From: Bombyx mori
Lineage: Eukaryota > Arthropoda > Insecta > Lepidoptera > Bombycidae
NCBI RefSeq assembly: GCF_030269925.1
Contig: NC_085111.1
Span: 1-64,000, forward strand
DNA length: 64,000 bases
Reading direction: 5' to 3'
The notes beneath the pieces were generated by a model, which was not told the DNA's origin, searched no databases, and worked only from the letters and a program-made list of their open reading frames with translations. This document shows positions 51,863 to 62,380 of this stretch, piece by piece (position 1 is the stretch's first letter; the number at the start of each line of letters is the position of its first letter). The translations under genes were made by a program, and so were the position numbers.

Positions 51863-52230
51863 TGTTACGCTGGTAAGAGTAACGCCATCTATCGCCGAAT
51901 AGTCGAACGAATATCTAAGGATCCAGAATGCTCCAGAATTACAATGCCATCTATTGTCAGATAGCGGGAACTACGACTAGAGAAGTGTGAAATATTCTCC
52001 ATAATTCTAGCGCTCTGATGGCGCGCAATCAATCAGTAATCGGAACTACTCGAAGCAAAACAGCGAACGGATCACCTAAAGCGACGCGTAACTAGCTAAT
52101 TGAGAGTTTTAAAGTGTTTGTTGAGTGTTTTAAGGAGTTGGTGAAGTGTTTAAGTGTTCTAAGTGTGGAATGCAGTTTTTAAGTTTTAATTCGGTAGAAT
52201 TTTATTTATCCCGAACCCCAGCGCGTAACA
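51863..52230 (+). repeat. 3' LTR (368 bp)
   Basis: Begins TGTTACGC and ends GCGTAACA, a perfect 8-base terminal inverted repeat with TG...CA ends. It is preceded by the purine-rich AGGAGGGGCAG that suits a polypurine tract. It lies directly downstream of the integrase tail. Confidence 0.85.
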
Positions 52231-52631
52231 ATATTTTAGGTATTTTTTTAACACCTCGGCTGTCCAATTTCAAAACCTAGTATCTGACAAATTTAAAAAA
52301 AAGTGTGTTTTTGCATTTTTCGACCTTGTAGACCATTCTCCACATATTAGGATAGCAAAAACCCCCAAAAATTTGTAAAAAACGAAGTTACACAAAGTCG
52401 GAAACCTAGTATCTACAGTAAAGGTTTTCAAAATGCAAAAATTACAAGATTAGAACATAGTATATAACATCAACCATTTTAAAAACCTAATAAGTGCTTG
52501 TAGTTACTTGGATTTAAAATGGTTCATGCAGATACTAAGGCAATGAAATGGTTGAAATAAACGTCAAAACTCCCGCGAAACTTTAGTAAGTGAGAAAATC
52601 GTTGCACGTTGTTCGTGTTTTTGTCTATAAA
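52231..52631. other. AT-rich spacer, no gene recognised
   Basis: Contains two copies of ACCTAGTATCT but no coding frame or other structure I can support. Confidence 0.4.
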
Positions 52632-53536
52632 ATGAGTAAAAATCAGTTTTATAGGTCGAAATTGATCTTGAATGCTTTAAAAGAACAACATGGTGAAATG
52701 TAAGTACGCTTCAGTGTGTTTTATTATTGTCAAGGTTTTTTGTTTTCCAAAATTGCAACCTACTACGACACATAAAGTAAATGAAGGTGCAAATATTCCA
52801 GAGGATGTTAAAACTGCATACGGGGATCACAAAGCTAGAGCAAGTAAAGCAATACAAAAGTATCAAGAAGATGCCTCCCTAGAAAATACTTCCTCTGTGA
52901 GATACTATTCGATGGATTTACAAAAAGTTATGTTGTTACCCGACATGCCTAAAGTCAAAGAATCGTTTTTCTTGAGTAGAATGATAACTTTCAACTTGAC
53001 ATTTGCACCAATCAGAAAGAAAACGAATGTTAATAATATTTGTATTCTATGGCATGAAGCCTGTTCTGGACGAGATGCTCATGACATTGTTAATGCAATT
53101 GCAGCAATGATCGAAAAAGAAAGAGATTTTAATCATTTGATATTGTGGTGTGATAATTGCAGAGCTCAAAATAAAAATTGGATCCTCTTTACATCACTTG
53201 TTACTATAATAATCTCTGGGTTTTTCAATTTAAAAAGTTGGACTTTGTAATACCTACCTAACTAAAGATCACACAAGCATGTCGCTGATGGAGTTCATGG
53301 CAATATGGAGAGGCAGATTAAAAACAAAAGATGCTGTGTACGATTTTGAAGACTATAAGAATGTAATTTTGGGTTGCAAATCGCATATTGAAGTTATCGA
53401 ATTCGAAAAATCGTATGAGTGGGTAAAAAAGAAACGCATACCGCGACGCAATGATGACCTTGTTCCCATTAATAATTTTTTGCTTAGTTCTTTGGTTGAA
53501 ATAATATTTGTAAATGGGTGCCGTAATATGTTTTGA
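52632..53536 (+). pseudogene. DUF7869-like gene, broken
   Basis: A possible first exon MSKNQFYRSKLILNALKE (52632-52699) ends at a GTAAGT donor-like site. The main piece to 53250 reads YYSMDLQKVMLLPDMP, FNLTFAPIRKK, ILWHEACSGRDAHDI and LILWCDNCRAQNKNW, the pattern of the DUF7869 family common in invertebrate genomes and often transposon-associated. After a frameshift near 53225 it continues (HTSMS, then IWRGRLKTKDAVYDFEDYKN) to 53536. The reaction is unknown for this family. Interruption and truncation make it a pseudogene. The assignment is from remembered motifs. Confidence 0.6.
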
Positions 53537-54424
53537 ATGATTTTTAATCTCCGTATTCCGAGTTGAATTCTCTTATTAAAAACACAATCTCTTGATCATG
53601 CCAACCTTAAAAAATATTCCAAGAGGCATTAACGAAAGTAAAAAGGAAGGCATAGTAACAACTTTATTTAGCTTAAAGAAGTTTTGGAGAAGAAGTCTTG
53701 GCAAAGTGTACCGATTAATAATAATCCAGTTAATTTAGTTTCTAGTGGACAAATATTAATAACCGAATAATTTATTTTTATTTGACTGTTTTCAAATATT
53801 TTGAGTGATTATTTTTTGATTTTTTACTGTGAACAAATAGTGTTTGGTTTCCGATTATGTGTTTTTTTTTTCTTTTTCATTAAAACTGCTTATTTCTGCC
53901 CATATTTATGTTGTTTTATTCTGTTTTTTCTTACTATGTTTAAAAAATTGCATTTAGTTCCTACTCAGTAAATTCAGACCTAAATGAAAACAAAGCAAGT
54001 GATCTTACTAAGTCTATTAATTTGCGTTTATCCCCACTCATTATATTTTAGAATTAGATGAAAACAAAGCAAGTGATCTTACTAGGTTTTGAAATTGTCA
54101 CACTCAAAAAGTTTGATCTAAGAAAACAATCTTTTTATTAGTAACTGCTCCTCTACGCACATCTTTTGTGATAGACGCATGAAATCTACTTTTTTATAAA
54201 GCCTGTTATGCACCTCAAATTTTGCAATCACTCTCAAGAAGGTACGACTAATATTATTGAAACGGCACGCTGTCAAAGATATGAAATTGTTTTTCGGCTC
54301 TCCTGTAAAATTTAGTTTTATGCAGATACTGGGTTTTGATATTTCACAGCCGACCTTGGGTTACATGATTGGAGTTTTAGTAAGTACCCCAATGTTTTTT
54401 TCAAAAAATGATTATAACCTATGT
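53537..54424. other. AT-rich intergenic, no gene recognised
   Basis: Contains two copies of AAACAAAGCAAGTGATCTTA about 75 bases apart (near 53988 and 54062). No supported coding region. Confidence 0.4.
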
Positions 54425-54545
54425 CACTCAGGAATAGTGTAACTTCCAAACAGTGAAAGAATTTTTCAAATCGGTTCAGTAGTTTCGGAGCCTATTCAAT
54501 ACAAACAAACAAACAAACAAATCTTTCCTCTTTGTAATATTGTAT
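54425..54545 (+). repeat. Lepidopteran retroposon 3' tail
   Basis: The motif TTTTTCAAATCGGTTCAGTA followed by GTTTCGGAGC and a (CAAA)n tract. The same tail type recurs at 56390-56480. It is widespread at the 3' ends of lepidopteran interspersed repeats. Confidence 0.6.
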
Positions 54546-54904
54546 ATTTATTTCAATATCACATCTCGCGACGCTCTATCGTTACGCCAGTTTCGGAGGC
54601 TCCCGTAATCTATATGTTACCGTAACAAGAGCGCTCCACACGCTCATTCCTATCGGTCTATTAAGAATCTCTAATCTGATACACTAACATATGGCTTATA
54701 AATTAATTGAAGATTATACATGTTTTACATATTCATTTATTAACTACTAGCTTTTGCCCGCGACTCCGTCCCCGTGGAATAGTTACTTTGGCATAACGCT
54801 AAATTTTAAACGCGACTTCATTTACGTATAAAGTGAAAATATTTTTGAATAATAGAATGAAGGAGTTATTAAAATTTAAGGTATACGCTTTTTTTGTTTT
54901 TTTT

Positions 54905-55125
54905 TTTTGTTTTCCCTACTTCGCTGAGAGCATTGAGGGGCTACTTCAGCGTAACCTTAACTAGTAGGTGAGTTCACGGGGCTCAAACCTGACGACGTGG
55001 CTAACACGAACCCTAGCAAGAGCCGTGCTTCGTAGAATCTACCACCGGATTGGAAACGCGACCCACTGAGAAGATCCGGCGAGAAACTCAGTGGGCTGTG
55101 TCTGAGGGTGTATACGCGATATCTT
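54905..55125 (+). repeat. Bombyx-type interspersed repeat
   Basis: A T-rich start followed by CTACTTCGCTGAGAGCATTG, CTAACACGAACCCTAGCAAG and GACCCACTGAGAAGATCCGG. I recognise this block as a repeat found many times in Bombyx sequence; I cannot name the family from the sequence alone. Confidence 0.55.
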
Positions 55126-55317
55126 CATTCTCATACTCATTAAAATACTCACAGCGAGATACTCATTAAAATCAAGTGTGGGTAAATTTCTTTAAAATGA
55201 AATACTTGTAATGAATAACGCATTTATTTGGATTCGGATTACTTAATATCATCTTCATAAAAACAGCTTCCCATATGATGCTTTATTTTAGTGAAAAAGT
55301 TATATAAAACGTTATAG

Positions 55318-56124
55318 TTTCTTTCTTTTTTTCCGGGCCGGGGGCCGAACCTCCTACGAGGTCTCTCTCAATCTGCAGGTGTTGAGAGCAGACCGCGGGC
55401 CCAAGGAATTTAGGGCCCACTCACTAAACGACTCCCCTGCACTCTTACACCCGACGTCCGATCTCCGTCCGGGGTCAAAACCCGGTCAGAGTAGGGGGAC
55501 TCCCGCGGTCAACACCACAACCAGACACGCGGCGCAACCCCGAGGACGCCCAACCGACGGGTTGTCGAGGCGATAGTCGACAACCAACGACGTCGGTCTC
55601 CGCGGTACGGCAGCCCTACCAGGCCGCCCGGGCGATGCCGCTAGTGTTCCGGGATTCCCCGCTGGGCCTTTACTGGTGGTAGGACCTCTTGTGAGTCCGC
55701 ACGGGTAGGTACCACTGCCCCGCCTATTTCTGCCGTGAAGCAGTAATGCGTTTCGGTTTGAAGGGTGGGGCAGCCGTTGTGACTATACTGAGACCTTAGA
55801 ACTATATCTCAAGGTGTGTGGCGCATTTACGTTGTAGATGTCTATGGGCTCCAGTAACCACTTAACATCAGGTGGGCTTTGAGCTCGTCCACACATATAA
55901 GCAATAAAAAAAAAGAACCAGCCTGCCGGGTCGGAACGCGATACACCGCCGACCGGGTTGCTCTTCCACAGTATGTTCGGCGACGACAGTGCCGACGAAA
56001 ATGCGGACCGCAACGCAGTCCGCAGCCGCCGACGCGCCATCCCGTTCTCCTAGTGCCAGCGCGCTAGAGTGACGTAGCGCGCGCCGCAGCCTCAACCCCC
56101 TTAGGTCACCCCGTGACCATCACC
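55318..56124 (-). mobile_element. SART-type 3' UTR insertion in subtelomeric DNA
   Basis: The minus-strand 3' UTR is clearly related to SART-A (GGGCCGAACCTCCTACGAGG near 55341, GCAGACCGCGGGCCCAAGGA near 55389) but diverged. It begins with an imperfect T-run and is 5'-truncated near the ORF2 stop. Exact 14-bp duplications ATAAAACGTTATAG flank it at 55304-55317 and 56125-56138. It holds a reversed Bm1 SINE at 55671-55914. The target is AT-rich and not telomeric. Confidence 0.88.
55671..55914 (-). repeat. Bm1-type SINE in a SART 3' UTR
   Basis: Reverse complement of the 23552-23796 repeat, from TACTGGTGGTAGGACCTCTT to ATAAGCAATAAAAAAAA. It interrupts the SART 3' UTR between CTGGGCC and GAACCAGCC, so it arrived after that insertion. 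Confidence 0.85.
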
Positions 56125-56686
56125 ATAAAACGTTATAGTGAGCCAACCTTAACATATAGACATATACTGTCGCGGACTTTTTTTTAGATCTTTTAAAGGG
56201 GAACAATTCTGTCATACGTTATTTCAGCGACACTTTAACCGCTTTCACAACGCACGCAGCGCACGCAACGCAGGCACCGGAAACTCTCAAAAAGGAAAAA
56301 AAACCGTTTTTGTAACATTCTTTATTTTTATTCTTATCTTAGCGTGATGTTACAGCCTATAGCCTTCCTAAATAAATGGGCTATCTAACACTGAAAGAAT
56401 TTTTCAAATCGGACCAGTAGTTCCTGAGATTAGCGCGTTCAAACAAACAAACTCTTCAGCTTTATAATATTAGTATTAAGTATAGATATTAATTCTATTT
56501 GTTTCATAAACTATTTAAAATCGGTTTCGTCCTGCACACTTATTATGTAAAAAAAATTTCAATCCTCATATTTGTCTCCATCCCTATTATCATTTTGGGT
56601 AATGTAAATAGTATAAGCTGACAACACTCACCTGTTGCAGCCGAAATCTTGACATGTCCTTCTTTAAAAGAGGCTTGTGGAGAGTA

Positions 56687-56797
56687 TTAAGCGGTAGGCA
56701 GTGGCCTGGCCCTAGCATTGCTGAGGTTCATGGGCGACGGTAACCACTCACCATCAGGTGGGCCGTATGCTCGTCTGCCCATAAGGGCAATAAAAAA
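56687..56797 (+). repeat. Short lepidopteran repeat (SINE or LINE tail)
   Basis: Contains CATGGGCGACGGTAACCACT, CACCATCAGGTGGGCCGTAT and GCTCGTCTGCCCATAAGGGC, ending AATAAAAAAA. It is a very common lepidopteran 3'-tail sequence. Confidence 0.65.
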
Positions 56798-57005
56798 ACT
56801 GACAGTTTAACCACTTCACAGATAAGTTGGTGGCACTATACATACACTACCGGCACCGGATTTGAAAAAGATAAATTAAGAATACTTCAAATATAAAAAT
56901 AAATATTTATGAAAATATAAATCTTAAGAGAATTGGCTTAGTTCCATTGCCTTTCTCTTCGAGAAAAACCCTACTACTACTACTATAATACTACCTGTAC
57001 ACTGT

Positions 57006-58229
57006 AAGGCTTATTGCCTGAATTTAGTCGACTGAATTCAGTCGCTAGTGAAGTGTAATAGCATTAAGTTAGTCTACTAAATTCAGTAGCAAGGATGGTT
57101 TCTGACTGACTAAATAATTTAGAAGCCTAATCAGGAAACGCATTTAGGAAGGTGTCATCGCATTTAGTTACTTAATGATTTCAGTCGTCCCATAGCTCTC
57201 CGTTCGTAAGGACGTTTTAGTTTGTTTTTTACTTCCGAATAAAAAGTATTTATTTCTGTCACCTTTATTTAATATGCCAGACATTTAAAAATAGCCCGAC
57301 ATGTTTCAGGGATAATTTTTGTCAGCAGGGGTTGGGATATTAAAAAACTAAATTTTAAATCTTGATACGAATTTTCTGTTGCATGAAATCTTAATGTTAC
57401 AACCAATATTTATTTTAGACTTATACTATCGTAGGATTAGATACGTAATAGTTATATAATATAGATATATAATAGACTATCGTAGTATCGTAGGATAGTA
57501 TCATGCTTTTGAAAAAACGGTGTCACAAGGTTTAATATTTGGTCAAGCGATCTCGAATCCATTCGTAGATAATTTCTGAAGTCTACCGGTTCTAAATCAC
57601 TCATAATGTTCATATTTGCTAACATTCCGCGCAGCAATAAATATTTCTTCACCGATATTCTTGTTTTAAGAGTGAAATTTTACGATGCGCGCGCACCGTG
57701 ACACAAAATTAACAGAAATGAAGTTGCCCACTAAATCGCTCATTACAATACGACCGACGTAACTTGGCGACTCTGAATATAGCCGCAGGTGAACTTTCAC
57801 GCATGTACACTCGTAAAAAAAAGTGTTATTAGCATTCATTTTTTAGTAATATAAATGACAAAATTATTATTTAATATAATTCATACTAAATATTATTAAA
57901 TTATTAACGTTAAATATTTATTATTAATTATAAATTTAAAAAAAGAAAAGAAATAAATTTAATAAAAATAAAGTATAACTTCTTACGCGCGTACACAAGT
58001 ACACGCACCCTTTTTATTTATTTATTTTGGAAATAGAAACATAAAACAAAAACAAACAAAAAATTGTTATCTAGACAATACTGGGGCCATCCTCTTACGC
58101 ACACGACACGTCTTACTTCATCGCGTTTAAATCGACAATTGTAACTGAATTTAGAACAGTGTAATCAGAAGCTTCTAAATTTGCTTCTGAATTCAGTCGA
58201 CTAAATTTAGCCAAGTGTAATAAGCCTTT
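57006..58229. mobile_element. Deleted Harbinger-type element with long inverted ends
   Basis: The ends mirror each other: left AAGGCTTATT with AATTTAGTCGACTGAATTCA just inside, right the reverse complement of the same sequences (58187-58228). Between them, about 1.2 kb of AT-rich DNA contains one minus-strand fragment of a HARBI1/ALP1-type N-terminus (57452-57652). This suggests an internally deleted PIF/Harbinger transposon. The target duplication is not clear (TA or TTA). Confidence 0.6.
57452..57652 (-). pseudogene. HARBI1/ALP1-like N-terminal fragment
   Basis: The 66-codon frame contains LEPVDFRNYLRMDSRSLDQI and LNLVTPFFQKHDT, which match the conserved N-terminal pattern (DFxNYxRM...F..LLxLV.P.I.K.DT) of PIF/Harbinger nucleases. 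No DDE motifs remain. Confidence 0.6.
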
Positions 58230-58935
58230 ATAATGGCCGTTTTGACGTTTGTCCACTCATGAAGTTTCCTATTCATAGTAATTACATTTGAAGGAGCAAA
58301 TTGTTGTTCTTTATTGCCAATAGTGACGTGCAATTAGTCATAAAATATATCTAATGTATTATTTAATTTTTAGGACACAAAATTTATTTATTACATTGAT
58401 TCTAAACTATATATATAGGGCCCATAACATATTTTTTTTATAACTTTGTAATTATTGGTGTACCGGTAAAATGGGGTGATTCGGGACAAATTCCAACTTG
58501 ATGAACAATTTAAGGTAGTTGTTGATGTTTAAAATGCTATATCAGGATCAAAATGATTGAGTCTTGGGGCTATCTTTATTATCCAATTTAAAGCTATGCA
58601 ATCAGCATTCCAGTTTAAGCAAAAAAAGCAAAAATAGGTGCTATCCCTATTTACTCAGGAATTGCGGTTATTGGGGACGAAATTAGTGTTAATAGAGAAA
58701 TTTGCTAGAGCTGGCACTCCTTGGTTTTTTAATTAATTTATTTAGTTGCACCAACAAAGTGATCATCAATAAAAAACATTGAAAAACTGACAAATTACAA
58801 AAGTACATGGCAGATGGCATGAATGATAGGTGCAATCGACAGTGCATTGACAACAAAAATAAAAATATATAACTAAAACTTGATTACATTTAATTATTTA
58901 TGATAAATTTATATTTATTTGGGAAATTGTTCTTC
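58230..58935. other. AT-rich intergenic, no gene recognised
   Basis: No coding frame, RNA gene or clear repeat structure that I can support. Confidence 0.4.
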
Positions 58936-59985
58936 AAGAAAGGTGATAAAACTTTTTTGACCAACTATAGACCGATATCTCTTATGAGCCACGTCTACAA
59001 GGTCTTTTCTAGGGTCATTACTAATCGTCTCGCCCGAAGGCTTGATGAATGCCAGCCACCAGAGCAGGCTGGGTTTCGAAAGGGTTACAATACCGTACAC
59101 CATATTCACATCCTCAGACAGATTATACAAAAGTCTACAGAATATAATCTGCCACTTTGCGTGGCTTTCGTGGACTACGAGAAACCCTTTGACTCTATCG
59201 AGACCTGGTCAGTTCTAGAATCCTTACAGCGATGCCAGATAGATTATCGCTATATCGAGGTGTAAAAGTCTATACGAAGTCGCCACGATGACCGTACAAA
59301 TCCAGGATTGCCAGTCTAGACCGATCAAGCTGCAGCGGGGTGTCCGACAGGGAGATGTTATATCTCCGAAACTATTCACCGCTGCACTTGAAGATGTCTT
59401 CAAGACGCTGGACTGGGAAACGCGTGGGATCAACGTCAACGTAGAGTACATCTCACACCTTCGATTTGCCGATGACATAGTCATAATGTCGGAATCGCTG
59501 GAGGATCTCAGTCGTATGCTCAACGATCTCAATGCGGATGAACCTTGACAAGACGAACGTCATGTTCAACGATCAAATCGTCCAGGGCCAAATTACCATC
59601 TCGAATGCAGTCATTGAAGAGGTAAAAGACTGTCTACCTCGGTCAGGCTATCCAGTTTGGCCGGGGTAACTTCAATACAGAGATTGAGAGACGCATACGA
59701 CTGGGTTGGTCAGCATTTGGGAAATTCCGTGCAATCCTCATCTCGCAAATTCCTCAATGCCTGAAGACAAAAGTCTTTAACCAGTGCGTTCTCCCCGCGA
59801 TGACCTACGGAGCGGAAACCTGGACACTGATGGCAGGGCTGACCCATAAGTTAAGAGTCGCACAGCGGGCGATGGAGAGAGCTATGCTCGGTATTTCTCT
59901 AAGGGACCAAATCCGGAGATATTCATTCGGAGATATCCGAAGATATCCAAAGATATTCGACGGAGAACCAAAGTGGACGAAATAG
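58936..59985 (+). pseudogene. RTE-type non-LTR reverse transcriptase remnant
   Basis: Begins FKKGDKTFLTNYRPISLMSH and continues RLDECQPPEQAGFRKGYNT and LCVAFVDYEKPFDSIE. After a break at about 59263 it goes on with RPIKLQRGVRQGDVISPKLF and HLRFADDIVIMSE, then NLDKTNVMFND in another frame and AMTYGAETWTLM near the end. This order and wording are typical of RTE-clade RT. There is no endonuclease upstream and several frameshifts, so it is a dead 5'-truncated copy. Confidence 0.85.
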
Positions 59986-60317
59986 CTCTCAAAGTTAGCA
60001 GGATAAAGTGCGATAATTTATAAGTTAGCAGCTATTATCATGCATATTCAGAGTTGTTTTGTGAAGTTTCAACGTTCTACTATTACACTACATAAAATAG
60101 AAGATTTTGCAACGATTAAAAAACTAATACTGAGCGTCGAAAGACTTTCCTGGTTTTTCCCCATTCGCCTCTCAATCCCTAATCGCACAACTCGGCATTT
60201 GTTTTTCGAAATTCAAAATTGTAAAAAAAGTGATTTTTATTACGATCGTCACATAGTATCGCTGGCCACCCAACTACTACCTCCGGCAAACTCGCGTCAA
60301 TGCATATAAAGTATGTA
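59986..60317. other. AT-rich intergenic, no gene recognised
   Basis: Short open frames on both strands without recognisable motifs. Confidence 0.4.
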
Positions 60318-60947
60318 CAGTCAAAATCTGTTATAACGACATCGAAGGGACTGCTCATATTCAGTCGTAAAAACCGATAGTCGTAACAACCGGTGATGTT
60401 TAATGTGTATCGTGCAAGTACAAACAAATCGATAGGGAATTATTGGTAAAATATATTTACATAATACGCGATTTTTCTTCATTATTAATTTGTTTTCTTT
60501 TTCTTTGCGACATTTTGAAAGTTTCACGATAATTCCACAAAGTTTTGGTGCGTCTTGTGTATAGATAAGTAACAAACTAACTGAAGAGATATGAAGAAGC
60601 GGGCTTTGACTACCGCATGCACGTGTTTTGTTTCTAAGAATTAGAAAAGACCCTACACTAAACTAAATCCTATTGTTTTCTTTCCTGATTTTAAAAGCCA
60701 TTGAAGACAAATGTGGATACCTATTCAAATTGTTTACAATACAGCTTAGCCGGTCGTTCTAACAGATCTAATTCTCCGAAATATTAGTTAAATGTGGTCG
60801 TTTTATGAGGTATGTCGTTATTACCAATGTCGTAGAAAGCAATATTTTTAATTAGGCGGTCATATGGCATTCAGCCGGGACCTTTGTTCTTGGTTATTAT
60901 AACCGGCATGTTGTATTAAACGATGTCGCAGTAAACGGTTTTGACTG
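60318..60947. mobile_element. Mariner/pogo-like MITE
   Basis: A 630-bp element with imperfect inverted ends of about 30 bp: CAGTCAAAATCTGTTATAAC at the left, the reverse complement of CAGTCAAAACCGTTTACTGC at the right. TA stands on both sides (60316-60317 and 60948-60949), the target duplication of Tc1/mariner/pogo elements. No transposase frame. Repeated CGTAACAACCGG/TAATAACCGG-type motifs occur inside. Confidence 0.7.
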
Positions 60948-61594
60948 TATATTTATTTTCATTCCAATACCTATTCAGATCGTTCAAATATATTAAGTAA
61001 GCATTTATATTTTTATTTTATTAAACCTTCTTGATCAGGTACTACTTTCACTAAAAACTTTTAGATTTCCTTAATTTTTTTACGAGACACTAGGCATTAA
61101 CGCACTATTGTAATATGTCAAATTCGGCCACGACACGAGGCATTTCACGACACTATTGTAATAAAATATGTCAAAACGGCCATTATAGCGCGTACCATAG
61201 ATTATACACTTAATTGGCGCGTACCGATATTGTATTATTCCAAAAACATTAATATGAAAAACATAGTTCCTAATATGGAAATGTAAACACTAACTAATAA
61301 AATAGACGAGTAGGATAAAATAAAAACTCCAAATTAAAACGTAAGTGTTTATAAATCATTGTCATCTTATGGATCGTTACTAATTAGAATCTTTTTAAAC
61401 CGATGAAATTTGATCTTCCTGTAGCTCACCTTCCAAGTACTAAATAATTTAAACTTTGGTCGTGCTCAAGAAAATTCAATTTTTTCCTTTTCTGGGTGTG
61501 GTTGCCTCCCACAAGATGTCTTATCAGCATCAACTACTTTAATTCGTGCCTTTTCGTATGCGTTTAGAAAGCCGAACGTGTTACAAATCTTCTT
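60948..61594. other. AT-rich intergenic, no gene recognised
   Basis: Two partial copies of a CACTATTGTAATA...ATGTCAAA block near 61105 and 61153. Nothing else supported. Confidence 0.4.
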
Positions 61595-61855
61595 CTCTTT
61601 ATATAAAAATGAATTGCTGTTCGTTAGTCTCGCTAAAACTCGAGAACGGCTGAACCGATTTGACTAATTTTCGTCTTGAATTATTTGAGGAAGTCCAGAG
61701 AAGGTTTAAAAGGTAGTTAAATATGAACATGCTCGGAATTAAATAAAAATAATGATTTTGTTTTTCCTTTGATGTGTCTTCCGTCGAACGGATTCGTTTT
61801 GTTTGTTTTATAAGTAAGTTTATTTTATACAAAAGCTTGGGTCTTTTATTTATCG
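61595..61855 (+). repeat. Lepidopteran interspersed repeat fragment
   Basis: Contains AAAACTCGAGAACGGCTGAA, GAAGTCCAGAGAAGGTTTAA and TCCTTTGATGTGTCTTCCGT, phrases common to a repeat found many times in Lepidoptera. Class not determined. Confidence 0.5.
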
Positions 61856-62380
61856 ATTAAGGCACTACGAAGTCTGCCGAGCCGGCTAGTAGTCTATATA
61901 TTTATTGCTACTGCTTTTCTTTTTTCCCCTTTACCTCAGAAACAGATAAGCTTATGGCTCACTTGAAGGTTATTGCTCAGCATCACTCATGAATATCAGC
62001 AAGGTCAGGAGCAAATACAAGCTGCTTTAGATGATTACTTATACTTCTCTATTTTGTGTATGTCATTGTAGTGACAATCTATTTTCCAATGTAGTACTTA
62101 TCTTAATCTTATTTTTGTTACACAACAAGAGCATAAAAACTCTTTGTTCATCAAACTTGTAGAAAGTATAGGTAAATCTAAAAGTATACAATGTATAAAA
62201 GTGTAATAGTGGCCAGCTTTATTTTTTAAAGCAATTGAGCTAATTTCCTAAGAGGATATGATCTTATTCCAGGATAAAAGCTTGATTGGTGATTTGTGCA
62301 ATAATGTATGCTAGTTTGATGGTTACAAAAGATAGTAATTAAATATAATAAATATTTTGGTTACAGAAAGTCTCATCAAC
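61856..62380. promoter_or_regulatory. Region upstream of the XPA-like gene
   Basis: AT-rich with no other gene. A splice-acceptor-like TTTTGGTTACAG ends at 62366, 14 bases before the ATG, so a noncoding first exon farther upstream is possible. A core promoter cannot be placed from sequence. Confidence 0.4.

Larger units (their letters stand above)
49801..52230 (+). mobile_element. Deleted Ty3/gypsy-type LTR retrotransposon
   Basis: Plus-strand remains in order: leader, Gag with stops, integrase zinc finger and start of core, integrase C-terminal tail, purine-rich tract, 3' LTR. Protease, RT and RNase H are absent, so large internal deletions have removed most of pol. No 5' LTR is visible; the left end stops at the telomere-like boundary. 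Confidence 0.8.
54746..56485 (+). repeat. Interspersed repeat interrupted by nested insertions
   Basis: Starts CTAGCTTTTGCCCGCGACTC at about 54748 and ends with TTCAAATCGGACCAGTAG, a CAAA tract and CTTTATAATATTAGTATTA near 56478: the common start and end of a short lepidopteran repeat. Between them lie a second repeat (54905-55125) and the SART 3' UTR insert (55318-56124). The boundaries are approximate and the family is not named. Confidence 0.5.

Noticed and set aside
54257..54442. 61-codon frame resembling the C-terminus of an insect chemoreceptor (KFSFMQILGFDISQPTLG)
   Set aside because: Too short and without the characteristic TYLVILLQF-type ending; a retroposon tail follows at once. 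The similarity is too weak to support a call.
62357..62380. Upstream start for the XPA-like frame (MVTESLIN)
   Set aside because: It would begin at a TTG and run through a splice-acceptor-like TTACAG; the ATG at 62381 has good context and matches the family start.
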